A stretch of DNA of 64,000 nt from Streptomyces pyxinicus (GTDB lineage: Bacteria; Actinomycetota; Actinomycetes; Streptomycetales; Streptomycetaceae): the NCBI RefSeq assembly GCF_024753135.1, contig NZ_JANUGP010000019.1, forward strand, positions 62,001-126,000. The letters are read 5' to 3'. Position 1 is the first letter of the stretch; every line of letters starts with the position of its first letter. Position numbers and translations under genes: made by a program. The notes beneath the pieces were generated by a model. That model was not told where the DNA came from, did not search any database, and saw only the letters and a list, made by a program, of their open reading frames with translations. Of the stretch, positions 47,552 to 58,560 are shown one piece after another.

Positions 47552-47721
47552 CGATCCGCCCCTTTTTGCTCGTGTTACTCATGCCGTGCTGGCGTACTGA
47601 CGCAGGTCAGATTAACGGCCCGGACGGGCGGGTACGGGCGGCGGGCCACCTCTTCACCGGGGCCGGGGGCGCGTCTGCGAGGCTGGGCCCTCCAGCGGAC
47701 GGGGACGTGAGGGAGTGGGCC

Positions 47722-48396
47722 GTGCGGAGTTTGCGGGACATTCTGGACGCGGCGGCGCGGGGCGTCCTCCCGCCGGCGGACGGGCGGACGACGGTGGTGC
47801 CGCAGCACTGCCGGCGGGACGCGGGGGTGCTGTCGTTCACCGCGCACGCGGTCGTCTTCACGGACGAGGACCCGCGCTGGGTGTACGACACGCTCGGCGC
47901 CGTGGACTGCGACCCGCTGGCCGCGCCCCTGCACCCCGCCTTCCTCGCCGCTTTCCTGTCCCGCACCGGGCGCACGGCCGAGACCGTCGACGCGATGCTC
48001 GTCGGCTCGCCCCTGCCGGGCCGGCCGGCGCTCGCGCTGACCGAGCTCCGGGACGCCGGTCATCCGCGCGTCGCCTACGCCCGCCGGCGCCGCGACCGGG
48101 TCAGGGTCTGGACGGCCGAGGGCGGGGTGCTGGTGCTGGGCCACGGGATCGGCGGGCGCCTTGAGGTGTCGGTGGAGGTGGACGAGGGGGTCAGGCACCG
48201 CGGACTGGGCCGGGCGCTGGTGACGGCGGCCCGGCAGCTCGCGGCGGAGCCGCTGTGGGCGCAGGTGGCGCCGGGCAACGCCCGCAGTGTGCGGGCGTTC
48301 CAGGCGGCCGGATACCGCGCGGTGGGCGCGGAGGCGCTGCTGCTGGCCCCGGAGAAGGGAGACCGGTCAGCGGAAGACGCCGGTGTGGCCCAGTGA
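47722..48396 (+). CDS. GNAT-family acetyltransferase
   Basis: A 224-residue protein with a C-terminal GNAT fold. The acetyl-CoA-binding motif is VEVDEGVRHRGLGRALVTAA, and WAQVAPGNARSVRAFQAAGY is the usual closing segment. The N-terminal half (RSLRDILDAAARGVLPPADG, AHAVVFTDEDPRWVYDTL) is the actinobacterial extension of unknown function. GTG 47722 is chosen (GGGAG 7 bases upstream); GTG 47707 is possible. The 3' end overlaps the convergent beta-propeller gene by 30 bases. Confidence 0.85.
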   Translation: MRSLRDILDAAARGVLPPADGRTTVVPQHCRRDAGVLSFTAHAVVFTDEDPRWVYDTLGAVDCDPLAAPLHPAFLAAFLSRTGRTAETVDAMLVGSPLPGRPALALTELRDAGHPRVAYARRRRDRVRVWTAEGGVLVLGHGIGGRLEVSVEVDEGVRHRGLGRALVTAARQLAAEPLWAQVAPGNARSVRAFQAAGYRAVGAEALLLAPEKGDRSAEDAGVAQ

Positions 48397-49551
48397 GTAG
48401 CGGCCGGGCTGCGGGTAGACGGCGAGACCGTGCGGGCCGTTGCCGACCTTGACGCGGGCGAGCTGGGCGCCGGTGCGGGTGTCGATGGCGTAGACCTCGG
48501 AGTTGTAGCGGCCGGACAGCCACAGCACCTTGCCGTCGGCCGAGACCCCGCCCATGTCGGGGCTGCCGCCGCCGGGCAGCCGCCACTTCTTGGTGAGGCG
48601 GTCCTTGGTGAAGTCGAAGACGGAGACCGTGCCCTCGCCCCGGTTGGAGATGTACATCTCGCGGGAGTCCCGGCTGACGTAGAGGCCGTGGGCCCCCTTG
48701 CCGGTGGCGAGGAGGCGGGGGCGGGTGAACTTGTCGCCGTCGAGGATCCACACGCCGTCGGCGACCATGTCGGCGATGTAGAAGAGCTTGCCGTCCGGGG
48801 AGATCTTGACGTCCTGCGGCATGGCGCCCTTGAGCGGCAGCTTCTCCTGGGCGACGACCTTCATGGCGGCGGTGTCGACCTTGAGGACCTCGCCGCTGAA
48901 CTCGCAGGAGACGATGAAGTAGCGGCCGTCGACGGAGAAGTCGGCGTGGTTGACGCCGTAGCAGCTGACCGGGAGGGCCTTGACGACCTTCATGGTGTGG
49001 GCGTCGCGGAAGACCAGCCGGCGGTCCATCGAGGCCATGACGACGGCGTACCTGCCGTCCGGCGTGAAGTACAGGTTGTAGGGGTCGTGCACGTCGACCG
49101 TCCGGCCGGCCTTGCCGGTCCTCGGGTCGATGGCGGTCAGGCTGTTGCCGAGGTCGTTGTTGACCCAGAGGGTCTTCAGGTCCCAGGACGGCACGACGTG
49201 CTGGGGCTGGCGGCCGACCGGGATGGTGTCGACGACCTTGTAGGTGGCGGGGTCGATGACACTGACGGTGTCGGAGTTGGTGTTCGGCACGTACACCCGG
49301 GAGGGGAAGCCCTTGACGACCGGGGAGAGCCGGCCCGGGCGGTCGGCGGCGTAGAGGTCGGCCGGGTCCTCCACGGGCGGCATCCCGGGCAGCACGTTCA
49401 CCGTGGCCTTCCTCGCCTGCGATGAGGCCGGAGCCCGGCTCGCGGCGGTCCGGTCGGCACGGGGCTGGTCGGAGCCGCACGCGGCCAGCAGGGACAGGGC
49501 GGTGAGGGCGGTGCCGGCGGCCAGCAGGCGGGCGGCTTTCGTGGTGGGCAT
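48367..49551 (-). CDS. YncE-like beta-propeller lipoprotein
   Basis: A 394-residue lipoprotein: LLAAGTALTALSLLAACGSD puts the lipidated Cys at about residue 25. It is followed by a seven-bladed cytochrome-cd1-like/YncE propeller (repeats such as VPNTNSDTVSVIDPATYKVV, ISPDGKLFYIADM, ISNRGEGTVSVFDF). No heme-binding motif is seen. Likely a surface-exposed binding or scaffold protein. The ATG (49549-49551) shares a base with the stop of the upstream deacetylase-like gene (TGATG), so the two are translationally coupled. Confidence 0.9.
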   Translation of the reverse strand: MPTTKAARLLAAGTALTALSLLAACGSDQPRADRTAASRAPASSQARKATVNVLPGMPPVEDPADLYAADRPGRLSPVVKGFPSRVYVPNTNSDTVSVIDPATYKVVDTIPVGRQPQHVVPSWDLKTLWVNNDLGNSLTAIDPRTGKAGRTVDVHDPYNLYFTPDGRYAVVMASMDRRLVFRDAHTMKVVKALPVSCYGVNHADFSVDGRYFIVSCEFSGEVLKVDTAAMKVVAQEKLPLKGAMPQDVKISPDGKLFYIADMVADGVWILDGDKFTRPRLLATGKGAHGLYVSRDSREMYISNRGEGTVSVFDFTKDRLTKKWRLPGGGSPDMGGVSADGKVLWLSGRYNSEVYAIDTRTGAQLARVKVGNGPHGLAVYPQPGRYSLGHTGVFR

Positions 49552-50351
49552 CAGCTCAGCAGCTCCGTGGTGGTGACCGCGCGCAGGCCGCGGCGGTCGA
49601 GTCGGTGCAGGAGGTCGGGCAGGGCGGCGACCGTGTCCGGATAGCCGAAGTGCAGGCTCACCACCGATCCGTTGGTCACCTCGGCCAGGACCTTCTCGGT
49701 GACGGCGGCGGCGCCGGGACCGGTGTAGTCGAGGGAGTCGACGTCGTACGACAGCACGTGCGGGTAGCCGGCCGCGCCCGCCAACCGGGTGACGAGCGGG
49801 GAGGCGGTGGGCGCCCGGGAGGGCCGGAACCAGGTGCCGATGGAGCCGGTGAGCCGGGTCAGCCGGTCGGCGCAGTCGGTGATCTCCCGGCGGGCCCCGG
49901 CCTCGGGGAGGTCGTTGACGGCGATGTGCCGCTGGGTGTGGTTGCCGAGGTCGTGGCCGCCGTCCAGGACGCGCCGGGCGAGGTCCGGGTGCGCGTCCAG
50001 CCAGCTGCCGACGGCGAGCACGGTGAGGCGGGCGCCGTGCTGTTCGGCCGTGGTGAGCAGGGAGCGCGCGAGCGCGGGGTCGCCCTGGCCGTGGAAGGTG
50101 AGGGCGACCTGGGGCTTGGTGCGCGGGCCGTGCGTGATCCGCACGGGCAGGCCCGGGTAGGCGCGGGGGGCGGGGGCCGCCCGGGTGGTGGCGCGGGGGG
50201 CGGGCCGGGACGCGGAGACGGGGGCGACGGTCGGGGCGGTGGGCGGGGCGGCCCGATCGGAGCCGCAACCGGCGGCGAACGCGCCGGCGGCGGCGAGCCC
50301 GGCACCCGCGCGCAGCACCCCGCGTCGGTTGGTGGTGGTCACGCGCACCAT
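49551..50351 (-). CDS. polysaccharide-deacetylase-fold lipoprotein with altered active site
   Basis: A 266-residue NodB-fold lipoprotein. The N-terminus NRRGVLRAGAGLAAAGAFAA then GCGSD has twin Arg and a lipobox, suggesting Tat-exported lipoprotein. Zinc motif 2 NHTQRH (137-142) is intact. But motif 1, normally TFDDG, reads LTFHGQGDP (84-92), so the catalytic-base Asp and one metal ligand are replaced by His-Gly; motif 3 is also atypical (RPSRAP). It may have different chemistry or be a binding protein. First gene of a pair with the beta-propeller lipoprotein. Confidence 0.88.
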   Translation of the reverse strand: MVRVTTTNRRGVLRAGAGLAAAGAFAAGCGSDRAAPPTAPTVAPVSASRPAPRATTRAAPAPRAYPGLPVRITHGPRTKPQVALTFHGQGDPALARSLLTTAEQHGARLTVLAVGSWLDAHPDLARRVLDGGHDLGNHTQRHIAVNDLPEAGARREITDCADRLTRLTGSIGTWFRPSRAPTASPLVTRLAGAAGYPHVLSYDVDSLDYTGPGAAAVTEKVLAEVTNGSVVSLHFGYPDTVAALPDLLHRLDRRGLRAVTTTELLS

Positions 50352-50449
50352 TTAAGGGGCGAATGGTAAGAAAACCGACGATTCGTCCGACTGAGGGGCG
50401 ATGTCGGGTCGCGCACGCAACCCGTGCGCCGCGACGGAATCCGCGTGCT

Positions 50450-50953
50450 CTAGCGGTCGGCGACCCGCATCTCGAACCACGTGGTCTTGCCGCGCGGGAG
50501 GAGGTCGACGCCCCAGCGGTCGGAGAGCTTGTCGACGAGGTAGAGGCCCCGGCCGCTGACGTCCAGCTCCTGGACCGGCATCAGACAGGGCAGCCCGCGC
50601 GAGGGATCCCGGATCTCGACCCGCGTCCAGCCGGGGCGGCGGCGCATCCGCAGGCCGAAGGTGCGGGCCCCGGTGTGCCGTACGGCGTTGCCGACGAGTT
50701 CCGACACGAGTAAGACGGTGTCCTCGGTCAGCTTGGGCGACAGCCGCCAGGTGCGCAGGACGACGACCTGGGCGAGCCGGCGGGCGGTGGCCGCGGACTC
50801 CGGGCGGGACGGCAGCAGCACTTCCGCCTGCTCCGGGTTGCCGAACAGGTCGAACGCCTTGAGCGCCTGCTCGTCCTCGACCGCCGGCGACCAGCGCGCC
50901 GCGGCAGCACGGCTGTGTCCCCGCGGCTGTTCGATACCCTCCAGCCCCGCCAT
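50450..50953 (-). CDS. HATPase_c ATP-binding protein (RsbW-like)
   Basis: A 167-residue GHKL ATPase without other domains. The N-box ELVGNAVRHTG and a later SGRGLYLVDKLSDRWG (G-box) are clear. Such stand-alone RsbW/anti-sigma-like kinases are numerous in Streptomyces and bind sigma factors or partner proteins; no sigma gene is adjacent. The start MAGLEGIEQPRG at 50951-50953 is uncertain, as in-frame ATGs exist upstream up to 51112. Confidence 0.88.
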   Translation of the reverse strand: MAGLEGIEQPRGHSRAAAARWSPAVEDEQALKAFDLFGNPEQAEVLLPSRPESAATARRLAQVVVLRTWRLSPKLTEDTVLLVSELVGNAVRHTGARTFGLRMRRRPGWTRVEIRDPSRGLPCLMPVQELDVSGRGLYLVDKLSDRWGVDLLPRGKTTWFEMRVADR

Positions 50954-51251
50954 GCCCCCATGATGGCCGCCCGCCAGGACCCCGGGGGCCGTTCCCAGGG
51001 AATACGCCCCCCGCACGCCCCCGCTGCGAACCCGACCGCCGTCATATGCCGAGGGCATTGCGGCGGCCGGTGCGGACCCGCTGACCTGCGGCGACGGCTC
51101 GGTCCCGGGCAATCGTCAGGCTCCCTCGACGCGGCAGGCTTAAGGTCCGTTTAAGGCTCCCATAAACCGCCCCATCGAGGGACCGGGATGAGACAACCCG
51201 TCAATTGCAAGACCTGGCACGGGAGTTGCTCAAAAATTCACCTAGTGCGGC
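50954..51251. other. 298-base intergenic region
   Basis: Between the HATPase start and the enoyl-CoA hydratase stop, both minus. If the HATPase starts further upstream part of it is coding. I see no palindrome, riboswitch motif or separate gene. Confidence 0.5.
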
Positions 51252-52019
51252 TCAGCGGAACTTCGCCTTGCCCGGCCCCTCCTCGACGAAGCTGCGCATG
51301 CCCCGCTCGCGGTCCTCGGTGGCGAACAGACCGGCGAACCAGCCCCGTTCGACCGCGAGCCCGGTGTCGATGTCCGTCTCCAGACCCGTGTCGACCGACT
51401 CCTTCGCGGCGCGCAGCGCGATGGCGGGTCCCTGCGCGAGCCGGGCGGCCCAGGCGTGCGCCTGCTCGTACACCTCGGCGGCCGGTACGACCCGGTCGAC
51501 CAGGCCGAGGGCGAGGGCCTCGTCGGCCTTGACCTGACGGCCCGTGAAGATGAGGTCCTTGGCCTTGGAGGGGCCGATCAGCCGGGGCAGCCGCTGGGTG
51601 CCGCCGGCGCCCGGGATCAGGCCGAGCAGGATCTCGGGCTGGCCCAGCTTGGCGTTGTCCGCGGCGATGCGGAAGTCGGCGCACAGGGCCAGTTCGCAGC
51701 CGCCGCCGAGCGCGTAGCCGGTGATCGCGGCGACGACCGGCTTGGGGACGCGGGCCACCGCGGTGAAGGCCTCCTGGAGGGCGCGGGCGCGCAGGACCAT
51801 CCCGGTGTGGTCCATGTCCTGCATCTCCTTGATGTCCGCGCCGGCCGCGAACACCCGCTCCCCGCCGTAGATCACCACGGCGCGCACGTCGTCGCGGCGG
51901 GTGGCCTCCTCGGCGAGTTCCTTCAGCCGGTCCTGGGTGGCGGTGTCCAGCGCGTTCATCGGCGGCCGGTCCAGACGCAGCGTGCCGACGCCTTCGGCGA
52001 CTTCGAGAGTGACGGTCAT
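51252..52019 (-). CDS. enoyl-CoA hydratase/isomerase family protein
   Basis: A 255-residue crotonase. The oxyanion-hole segments are FAAGADIKEM and ITGYALGGGCELAL. The catalytic Glu pair is represented by QPEILLGLIPGAGGTQRLPR, where the Glu in QPE is one general base; the first Glu at the CEL position is also present. It hydrates trans-2-enoyl-CoA in beta-oxidation or acts on related CoA esters. Stands alone; the LDT terminator lies just upstream of its start. Confidence 0.93.
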   Translation of the reverse strand: MTVTLEVAEGVGTLRLDRPPMNALDTATQDRLKELAEEATRRDDVRAVVIYGGERVFAAGADIKEMQDMDHTGMVLRARALQEAFTAVARVPKPVVAAITGYALGGGCELALCADFRIAADNAKLGQPEILLGLIPGAGGTQRLPRLIGPSKAKDLIFTGRQVKADEALALGLVDRVVPAAEVYEQAHAWAARLAQGPAIALRAAKESVDTGLETDIDTGLAVERGWFAGLFATEDRERGMRSFVEEGPGKAKFR

Positions 52020-52045
52020 GGGAGGCAGGTTAACGGGGACTAACG

Positions 52046-52088
52046 GCGCGGGGCCCGGTGCCGTTCCTCACAGCACCGGGCCCCGCGC
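52046..52088 (-). terminator. strong terminator hairpin after the first L,D-transpeptidase gene
   Basis: GCGCGGGGCCCGGTGC (52046-52061) and GCACCGGGCCCCGCGC (52073-52088) form a perfect 16-bp stem with an 11-base loop, 10 bases after the stop codon of the L,D-transpeptidase on the minus strand. Confidence 0.85.
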
Positions 52089-52098
52089 ACGGGACGGG

Positions 52099-53331
52099 TC
52101 ACTTCTTCCAGTCGGCCCAGGACATGTTCCAGCCGTTGAGGCCGTTGGCCGGGTCCACCGTGCGGTCGTGGGAGTGCTTCACGACCACCACGTCGCCGAG
52201 CATCGAGTGGTCGAAGAACCAGGCGGCCGGGACCGACTTGTCGTAGCCGCCGCGCACGTCGCGCAGCCCGACGCAGCCGTGGCTGGCGTTGTAGTTGCCG
52301 AAGGCGTCGCCGCCCCAGTAGTTGCCGTGGATGAAGGTGCCGGAGTCGGTGAGGCGGATGGCGTGCGGGACGTCCTTGATGTCGTACTCGCCGCCGTAGC
52401 CGACGGTCTCGCCGTTCATCCGGGTGACGGTCAGCTTCTCGCTCATGACCATCTGGCCGTTCCAGGTGTCGTAGCCGGGCTTGCCCGTCGTCACCGGCAG
52501 GGTCTTGATCACCTTGCCGTCCCGGGTGACCTTCATCGTGTGCTTCTTGGCGTCCACCACGGAGACCTGGTCGCGGCCGATGGTGAACGTCACCGTCCTG
52601 CGCTGCTTGCCGTAGACGCCGTCGCGGCCTTCGACGCCGTCGAGGTCGAGGGTGACGGTGACCTTCGTGCCGGACTTCCAGTACTTCTCGGGGCGGAAGT
52701 CGAGGCGGTCGTTGCCGAACCAGTGGCCCTCGACGTCGACGGCCGGCTCGGTCTTGACGTGGATGGACTTCTCGACGTCCTCGGGGTGGGTGATGCCCCG
52801 GGTGAAGCGGAGGGAGAACGGCATTCCGACGCCGACGGTGGAGCCGTCCTCGGGGGTGAAGGTGCCGGTGAAGGTGTTCTTCGGGGTCAGCGTGGTGAAG
52901 GTGGAGTCCTCGGCGGCCTCGCGCCCGGCGGAGTCCTTCGCGACCGCGTGCACCCTGTAGGTGGTGGCGGCGGCCAGGTGGCGGGCCGGCGTCCAGGAGG
53001 TGCCGGCGCCGGATATCGCGCCGTCGACCTTCGCGCCCTTGGCGTCCTTGACGGTGACCTCGGTCAGCCTGCCCTTGGTGACGGCCACCTTCAGGGCGCC
53101 GCTCGTGTCGACGCCCTTGGCGCCCCGCTCCGGCGTGATGCTGACGGCGGCGGCCGACTGCTCGCCCTGCTGTGTCGCCCCGTTCTTGCCGTCACCCGCA
53201 CCGGACGTGGAGCCGCCGCCCCCGCCGCACGCGGTGACGGCCATCAGCAGGGCGCCGGATATCAGCACCAGTCCCTCGCGGCCCCGTCCCCGGCCCCCCG
53301 TCGACGCCCCCGCTACCGGCCGCACGTTCAC
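52099..53331 (-). CDS. L,D-transpeptidase (Ig-like, YkuD) lipoprotein
   Basis: Makes 3-3 peptidoglycan crosslinks. It is a 410-residue lipoprotein with signal LVLISGALLMAVTACGGGGG (lipobox Cys about 35), two Ig-like domains (about 70-250), and a YkuD domain with the catalytic motif SHGCVGLRD plus IHGNYWGGDAF and its His. It ends WADWKK as in mycobacterial LdtMt2-like proteins. GTG start at 53331 has GGGGAGA before it. Paralogous to the next gene; both are preceded by their own intergenic DNA. Confidence 0.95.
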   Translation of the reverse strand: MNVRPVAGASTGGRGRGREGLVLISGALLMAVTACGGGGGSTSGAGDGKNGATQQGEQSAAAVSITPERGAKGVDTSGALKVAVTKGRLTEVTVKDAKGAKVDGAISGAGTSWTPARHLAAATTYRVHAVAKDSAGREAAEDSTFTTLTPKNTFTGTFTPEDGSTVGVGMPFSLRFTRGITHPEDVEKSIHVKTEPAVDVEGHWFGNDRLDFRPEKYWKSGTKVTVTLDLDGVEGRDGVYGKQRRTVTFTIGRDQVSVVDAKKHTMKVTRDGKVIKTLPVTTGKPGYDTWNGQMVMSEKLTVTRMNGETVGYGGEYDIKDVPHAIRLTDSGTFIHGNYWGGDAFGNYNASHGCVGLRDVRGGYDKSVPAAWFFDHSMLGDVVVVKHSHDRTVDPANGLNGWNMSWADWKK

Positions 53332-53511
53332 CTTGTCTCCCCTCGACGGACCAGGTCCGGCCCGTTCCCCACCACCTTGGTGCGCGCATATTAACCGCCG
53401 GGTTCTGAGCGGGGTGTCAGGCGAATGTCACCGTTCCGTCGCAACTTCCGTCGCTCCTTCCGTCACGAGTGACGCCGCCCGCGCCCGCCCCCAACCCGGC
53501 CCCTCACCTGG

Positions 53512-54735
53512 TCACTTCACCGCGCTGCCCGCTTTCCACTCCTTCCAGCCCATGTTCCACCCGCCGAGGCCGTTGTCCGGTGAGACCATCTTGTCCTTGC
53601 TGTTGACCACCTCGACGACGTCCCCGACGAGGCTGCGGTCGAAGAACCAGCCCGCCGGGGTGTCCGAGCCGCCGCCCTTGACGTCCCTGAGTCCCACGCA
53701 GCCGTGGCTGATGTTGGCCGTGCCGGGGGCCTCCGGCGCCCAGTAGTTGCCGTGCAGGAAGGTCCCGGAGTCGGTGAGCTTCATGGCGTGCGGGACGTCG
53801 GGGATGTCGTACTCGCCGCCGAAGCCGACCGTCTGGCTGTTCATGCGGGTGACCTCCAGCATGTCCATCACCACCATCTTCCCGTTGTACGTCGGGTGTT
53901 TGGGGGCGCCCGCCGTGATCGGGACGGTGGCGAGCAGCTCGCCGTCGCGCCGCACGTCCATGGTGTGCCGGGCCGCGTCGACCAGGGAGACCTGGCTGCG
54001 GCCGACGGTGAAGGAGAACGTCTTGTCCTGGAGGCCGTAGACACCGTGCGCGCCCTCGACGTCCCGCAGGTCGAGGTCGACGGTGACCTCGGTGCCGGGT
54101 TTCCAGTAGCGCTCGGGACGGAAGTCCAGGCGGTCCTTGCCGAACCAGTGCGGCCGGATCTCGACCGGCGGCCGGGCGGTGACGTGGACGGCGCGCTGCA
54201 CGGCGGCGCGGTCGGTGATCTCCCGGCTGAAGGCGAGGGAGACGATCATGCCGGTGCCGACGGTGGCGCGGTTCTCGGGGGTGACGTAGCCGATGAACCG
54301 CTCGTCCGGGACGTAGGTGGTGAAGGTGGTGTGCCGGGCGGAGCGGCGGCCCCGGGCGTCCAGCGCGACGACGTCGACGGTGTACTTGGCGGCGAGCGCC
54401 AGTTGTCCCTCCTCCGGTGTCCAGGTCAGCCCGTCGGCGCTGATCCGCCCCGGTACCGGGGAGTCCTGGGCGTCCTGCGACCGCACGACGCTCACCTTCT
54501 CCAGGCGTCCGCCGGGCAGCCGCACCCGCAGCCGGTCGCCGGGGCGCACGCCCTTGGCGCCGTCGTCGGGGTTCACCCGGATGACGTCCTCGGGGGCGGG
54601 GGACCTGCCCACCGCCCCGCCCATGCCCAGGGGTCCTGAGCCGTCCGCGGAACAGCCGGCCAGCAGGGCCGTTCCCATCACTGCCGCGGCCAGCGCGGCC
54701 CACGCGCGCCGCGCGCCTCCATGTACGTGCCTCAC
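53512..54735 (-). CDS. second L,D-transpeptidase (Ig-like, YkuD) lipoprotein
   Basis: Paralogue of the 52099 gene, 407 residues, same order: lipoprotein signal ALAAAVMGTALLAGCSADG, two Ig-like domains, and YkuD with LHGNYWAPEAP, SHGCVGLRDVKGG. It ends WNMGWKEWKAG. Start GTG 54733-54735 without a clear ribosome-binding site. The 180-base gap to the downstream copy suggests separate promoters. Tandem duplication is evident. Confidence 0.95.
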   Translation of the reverse strand: MRHVHGGARRAWAALAAAVMGTALLAGCSADGSGPLGMGGAVGRSPAPEDVIRVNPDDGAKGVRPGDRLRVRLPGGRLEKVSVVRSQDAQDSPVPGRISADGLTWTPEEGQLALAAKYTVDVVALDARGRRSARHTTFTTYVPDERFIGYVTPENRATVGTGMIVSLAFSREITDRAAVQRAVHVTARPPVEIRPHWFGKDRLDFRPERYWKPGTEVTVDLDLRDVEGAHGVYGLQDKTFSFTVGRSQVSLVDAARHTMDVRRDGELLATVPITAGAPKHPTYNGKMVVMDMLEVTRMNSQTVGFGGEYDIPDVPHAMKLTDSGTFLHGNYWAPEAPGTANISHGCVGLRDVKGGGSDTPAGWFFDRSLVGDVVEVVNSKDKMVSPDNGLGGWNMGWKEWKAGSAVK

Positions 54736-54967
54736 ACCGGGCTCAACGACCGGGCCCGGTCAAGGGAAACGTGAGTGCGACCCACGCGCTGGGCAGAACT
54801 CTGGGAAGGACGACACGTCGGGGGGCTTTTGGAGGGGAAGTCCCCAGCCCGCGCCGGAGCCGCCGGGCCGCGGCCGTGCCGGAGGACCGGGGTGCCGAGC
54901 GGCATGCCCGGCCGTCCGGCGCGGCCGCGCCGCCCCGGGGGCGAGCCACGAGAAGAGGGGCCGACAG

Positions 54968-57211
<2,244 letters not shown>

Positions 57212-57349
57212 ACCCGGCGCACGTCCGTGCGAGAGACTCCCCTGGCCTGTGCCTTCGCTGTGCGTGACGCGGATCACGTCTGCCGAGTGCAGCGCGGAGG
57301 GGGGTCCAGGGCCTTTCCCCTGGTGTGGAGAGCCGGCGAGGACGGGACC

Positions 57350-57862
57350 GTGGGGATGGAGCAGACGAGGGCCGGTGAGTACGACGCGTTCGTGGCGGCC
57401 CGCTGGTCGGTGCTGTTCCATCTCGCCCGTCTGCTCACCGGCGGGGACCGGCACCGCGCCGAGGACCTGTTGCAGGAGTCGCTGGTCAAGCTCTGGTTCG
57501 TCTGGCCGAAGGTCGCCGACGAGGCGCCGGAGGCGTATGTGCGCAAGGTGCTGGCCCGGGCCGCGGCCCGCTCGGCGCGGCGGCGCTGGTGGGGCGAGCG
57601 GCCGGTGGAGGAGCTGCCGGAGGTGGCGGCGGCCGGCGACATGTCGGCGGCCGTGGCGGAACGCTCCCGGCTGGAGGCGGCGCTCGCGCGGCTGCCCCCG
57701 CGGCAGCGGGCCGCCGTGGTGCTGCGCTACTACCAGGACCTGCCCGACCGGCAGGTCGCGGAGACCCTGGGCTGCCCGGTGGGCACGGCCCGGTCCCACG
57801 CCGCGCGCGGGGTGGCCCGGCTGCGCGAGCTGCTGGCCGACGTCATCGAGCCGGTGGGGTGA
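57350..57862 (+). CDS. SigE-family RNA polymerase sigma factor
   Basis: A 170-residue ECF sigma factor of the actinobacterial SigE/SigE-like (sigma-70 family, SigE subfamily) group. Region 2 is ARWSVLFHLARLLTGGDRHR, AEDLLQESLVKLW; region 4 is LPPRQRAAVVLRYYQDLPDR, QVAETLGCPVGTARSHAARG. GTG 57350 is preferred (GAGGA 7-8 bases upstream) over ATG 57356. The following gene, 10 bases downstream, encodes a single-span membrane protein that may restrain it. Target promoters unknown. Confidence 0.92.
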   Translation: MGMEQTRAGEYDAFVAARWSVLFHLARLLTGGDRHRAEDLLQESLVKLWFVWPKVADEAPEAYVRKVLARAAARSARRRWWGERPVEELPEVAAAGDMSAAVAERSRLEAALARLPPRQRAAVVLRYYQDLPDRQVAETLGCPVGTARSHAARGVARLRELLADVIEPVG

Positions 57863-57872
57863 GGAGAGGCCC

Positions 57873-58481
57873 ATGGAGCGCGGAGTGCAGGGGGAGGGTA
57901 TGGAACACGGAGTGCGAGGGGACGGCGGGGACCGGGTGTTCGCCGACGGGCCCCCGACGCGATCCGGCGCCTCGGACCGTCCCGACGTGTTCGAGAGCCG
58001 GCTGGCCGAGCTGATGCACGCCTCCCGGGAACCGGCCCGGTTCGGCCCCCGGCACCGGGAGGCGCTGCGGGCCGGGGTGCGGGCGCGGCGGCGGGCGCGG
58101 GCCGCGCGGCGGGCCGCCGGGTCGGTGCTGGCGGTGGCCGGGCTGGGCCTCGGCCTGTTCCTGTGGCCGCACGGACAGACCGACGACCGGCCCAGCGCAC
58201 CGGGACCCCGCCCGGCGGTCAGCCCGGCGCCGGATCCGAGCGGCCCGCCGTCCTCGACACCGACCGGGCCGCCCACGGCGCCGGAGACCACGAGCACCGT
58301 CCTGCCGGACGCGCCGACCGTGACGACCTCCGACCCGCCCACCGGTACGGCGAGTTCGACGGCCGGTGACGACGGACCGTCACCGACGGCCACCGCCTCG
58401 GAAACCTGGACCGCCCCGCCGCCGACCGACACGGCCGACCCCTCCGACACCCCTTCCTCCGTGATCAGCGCGACCGGCTGA
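57873..58481 (+). CDS. membrane protein partner of the sigma factor (possible anti-sigma)
   Basis: A 202-residue protein: a cytoplasmic N-terminus (residues 1-75, ending in an Arg-rich stretch), one membrane helix (AGSVLAVAGLGLGLFLWP, about 85-103), and an extracytoplasmic Pro/Ser/Thr-rich tail. The ATG (57873) has GAGGAGAGG upstream, 10 bases after the sigma stop. No zinc-binding anti-sigma motif is seen, so the anti-sigma role is inferred from position and topology only. Confidence 0.75.
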   Translation: MERGVQGEGMEHGVRGDGGDRVFADGPPTRSGASDRPDVFESRLAELMHASREPARFGPRHREALRAGVRARRRARAARRAAGSVLAVAGLGLGLFLWPHGQTDDRPSAPGPRPAVSPAPDPSGPPSSTPTGPPTAPETTSTVLPDAPTVTTSDPPTGTASSTAGDDGPSPTATASETWTAPPPTDTADPSDTPSSVISATG

Positions 58482-58560
58482 CCCGGCCCGCGCCGATTCG
58501 CCCCCCTCCCCCGCGTGCCCCCGGCATGCCCGAGACGATCGACGACCGACAGGGACCCAC

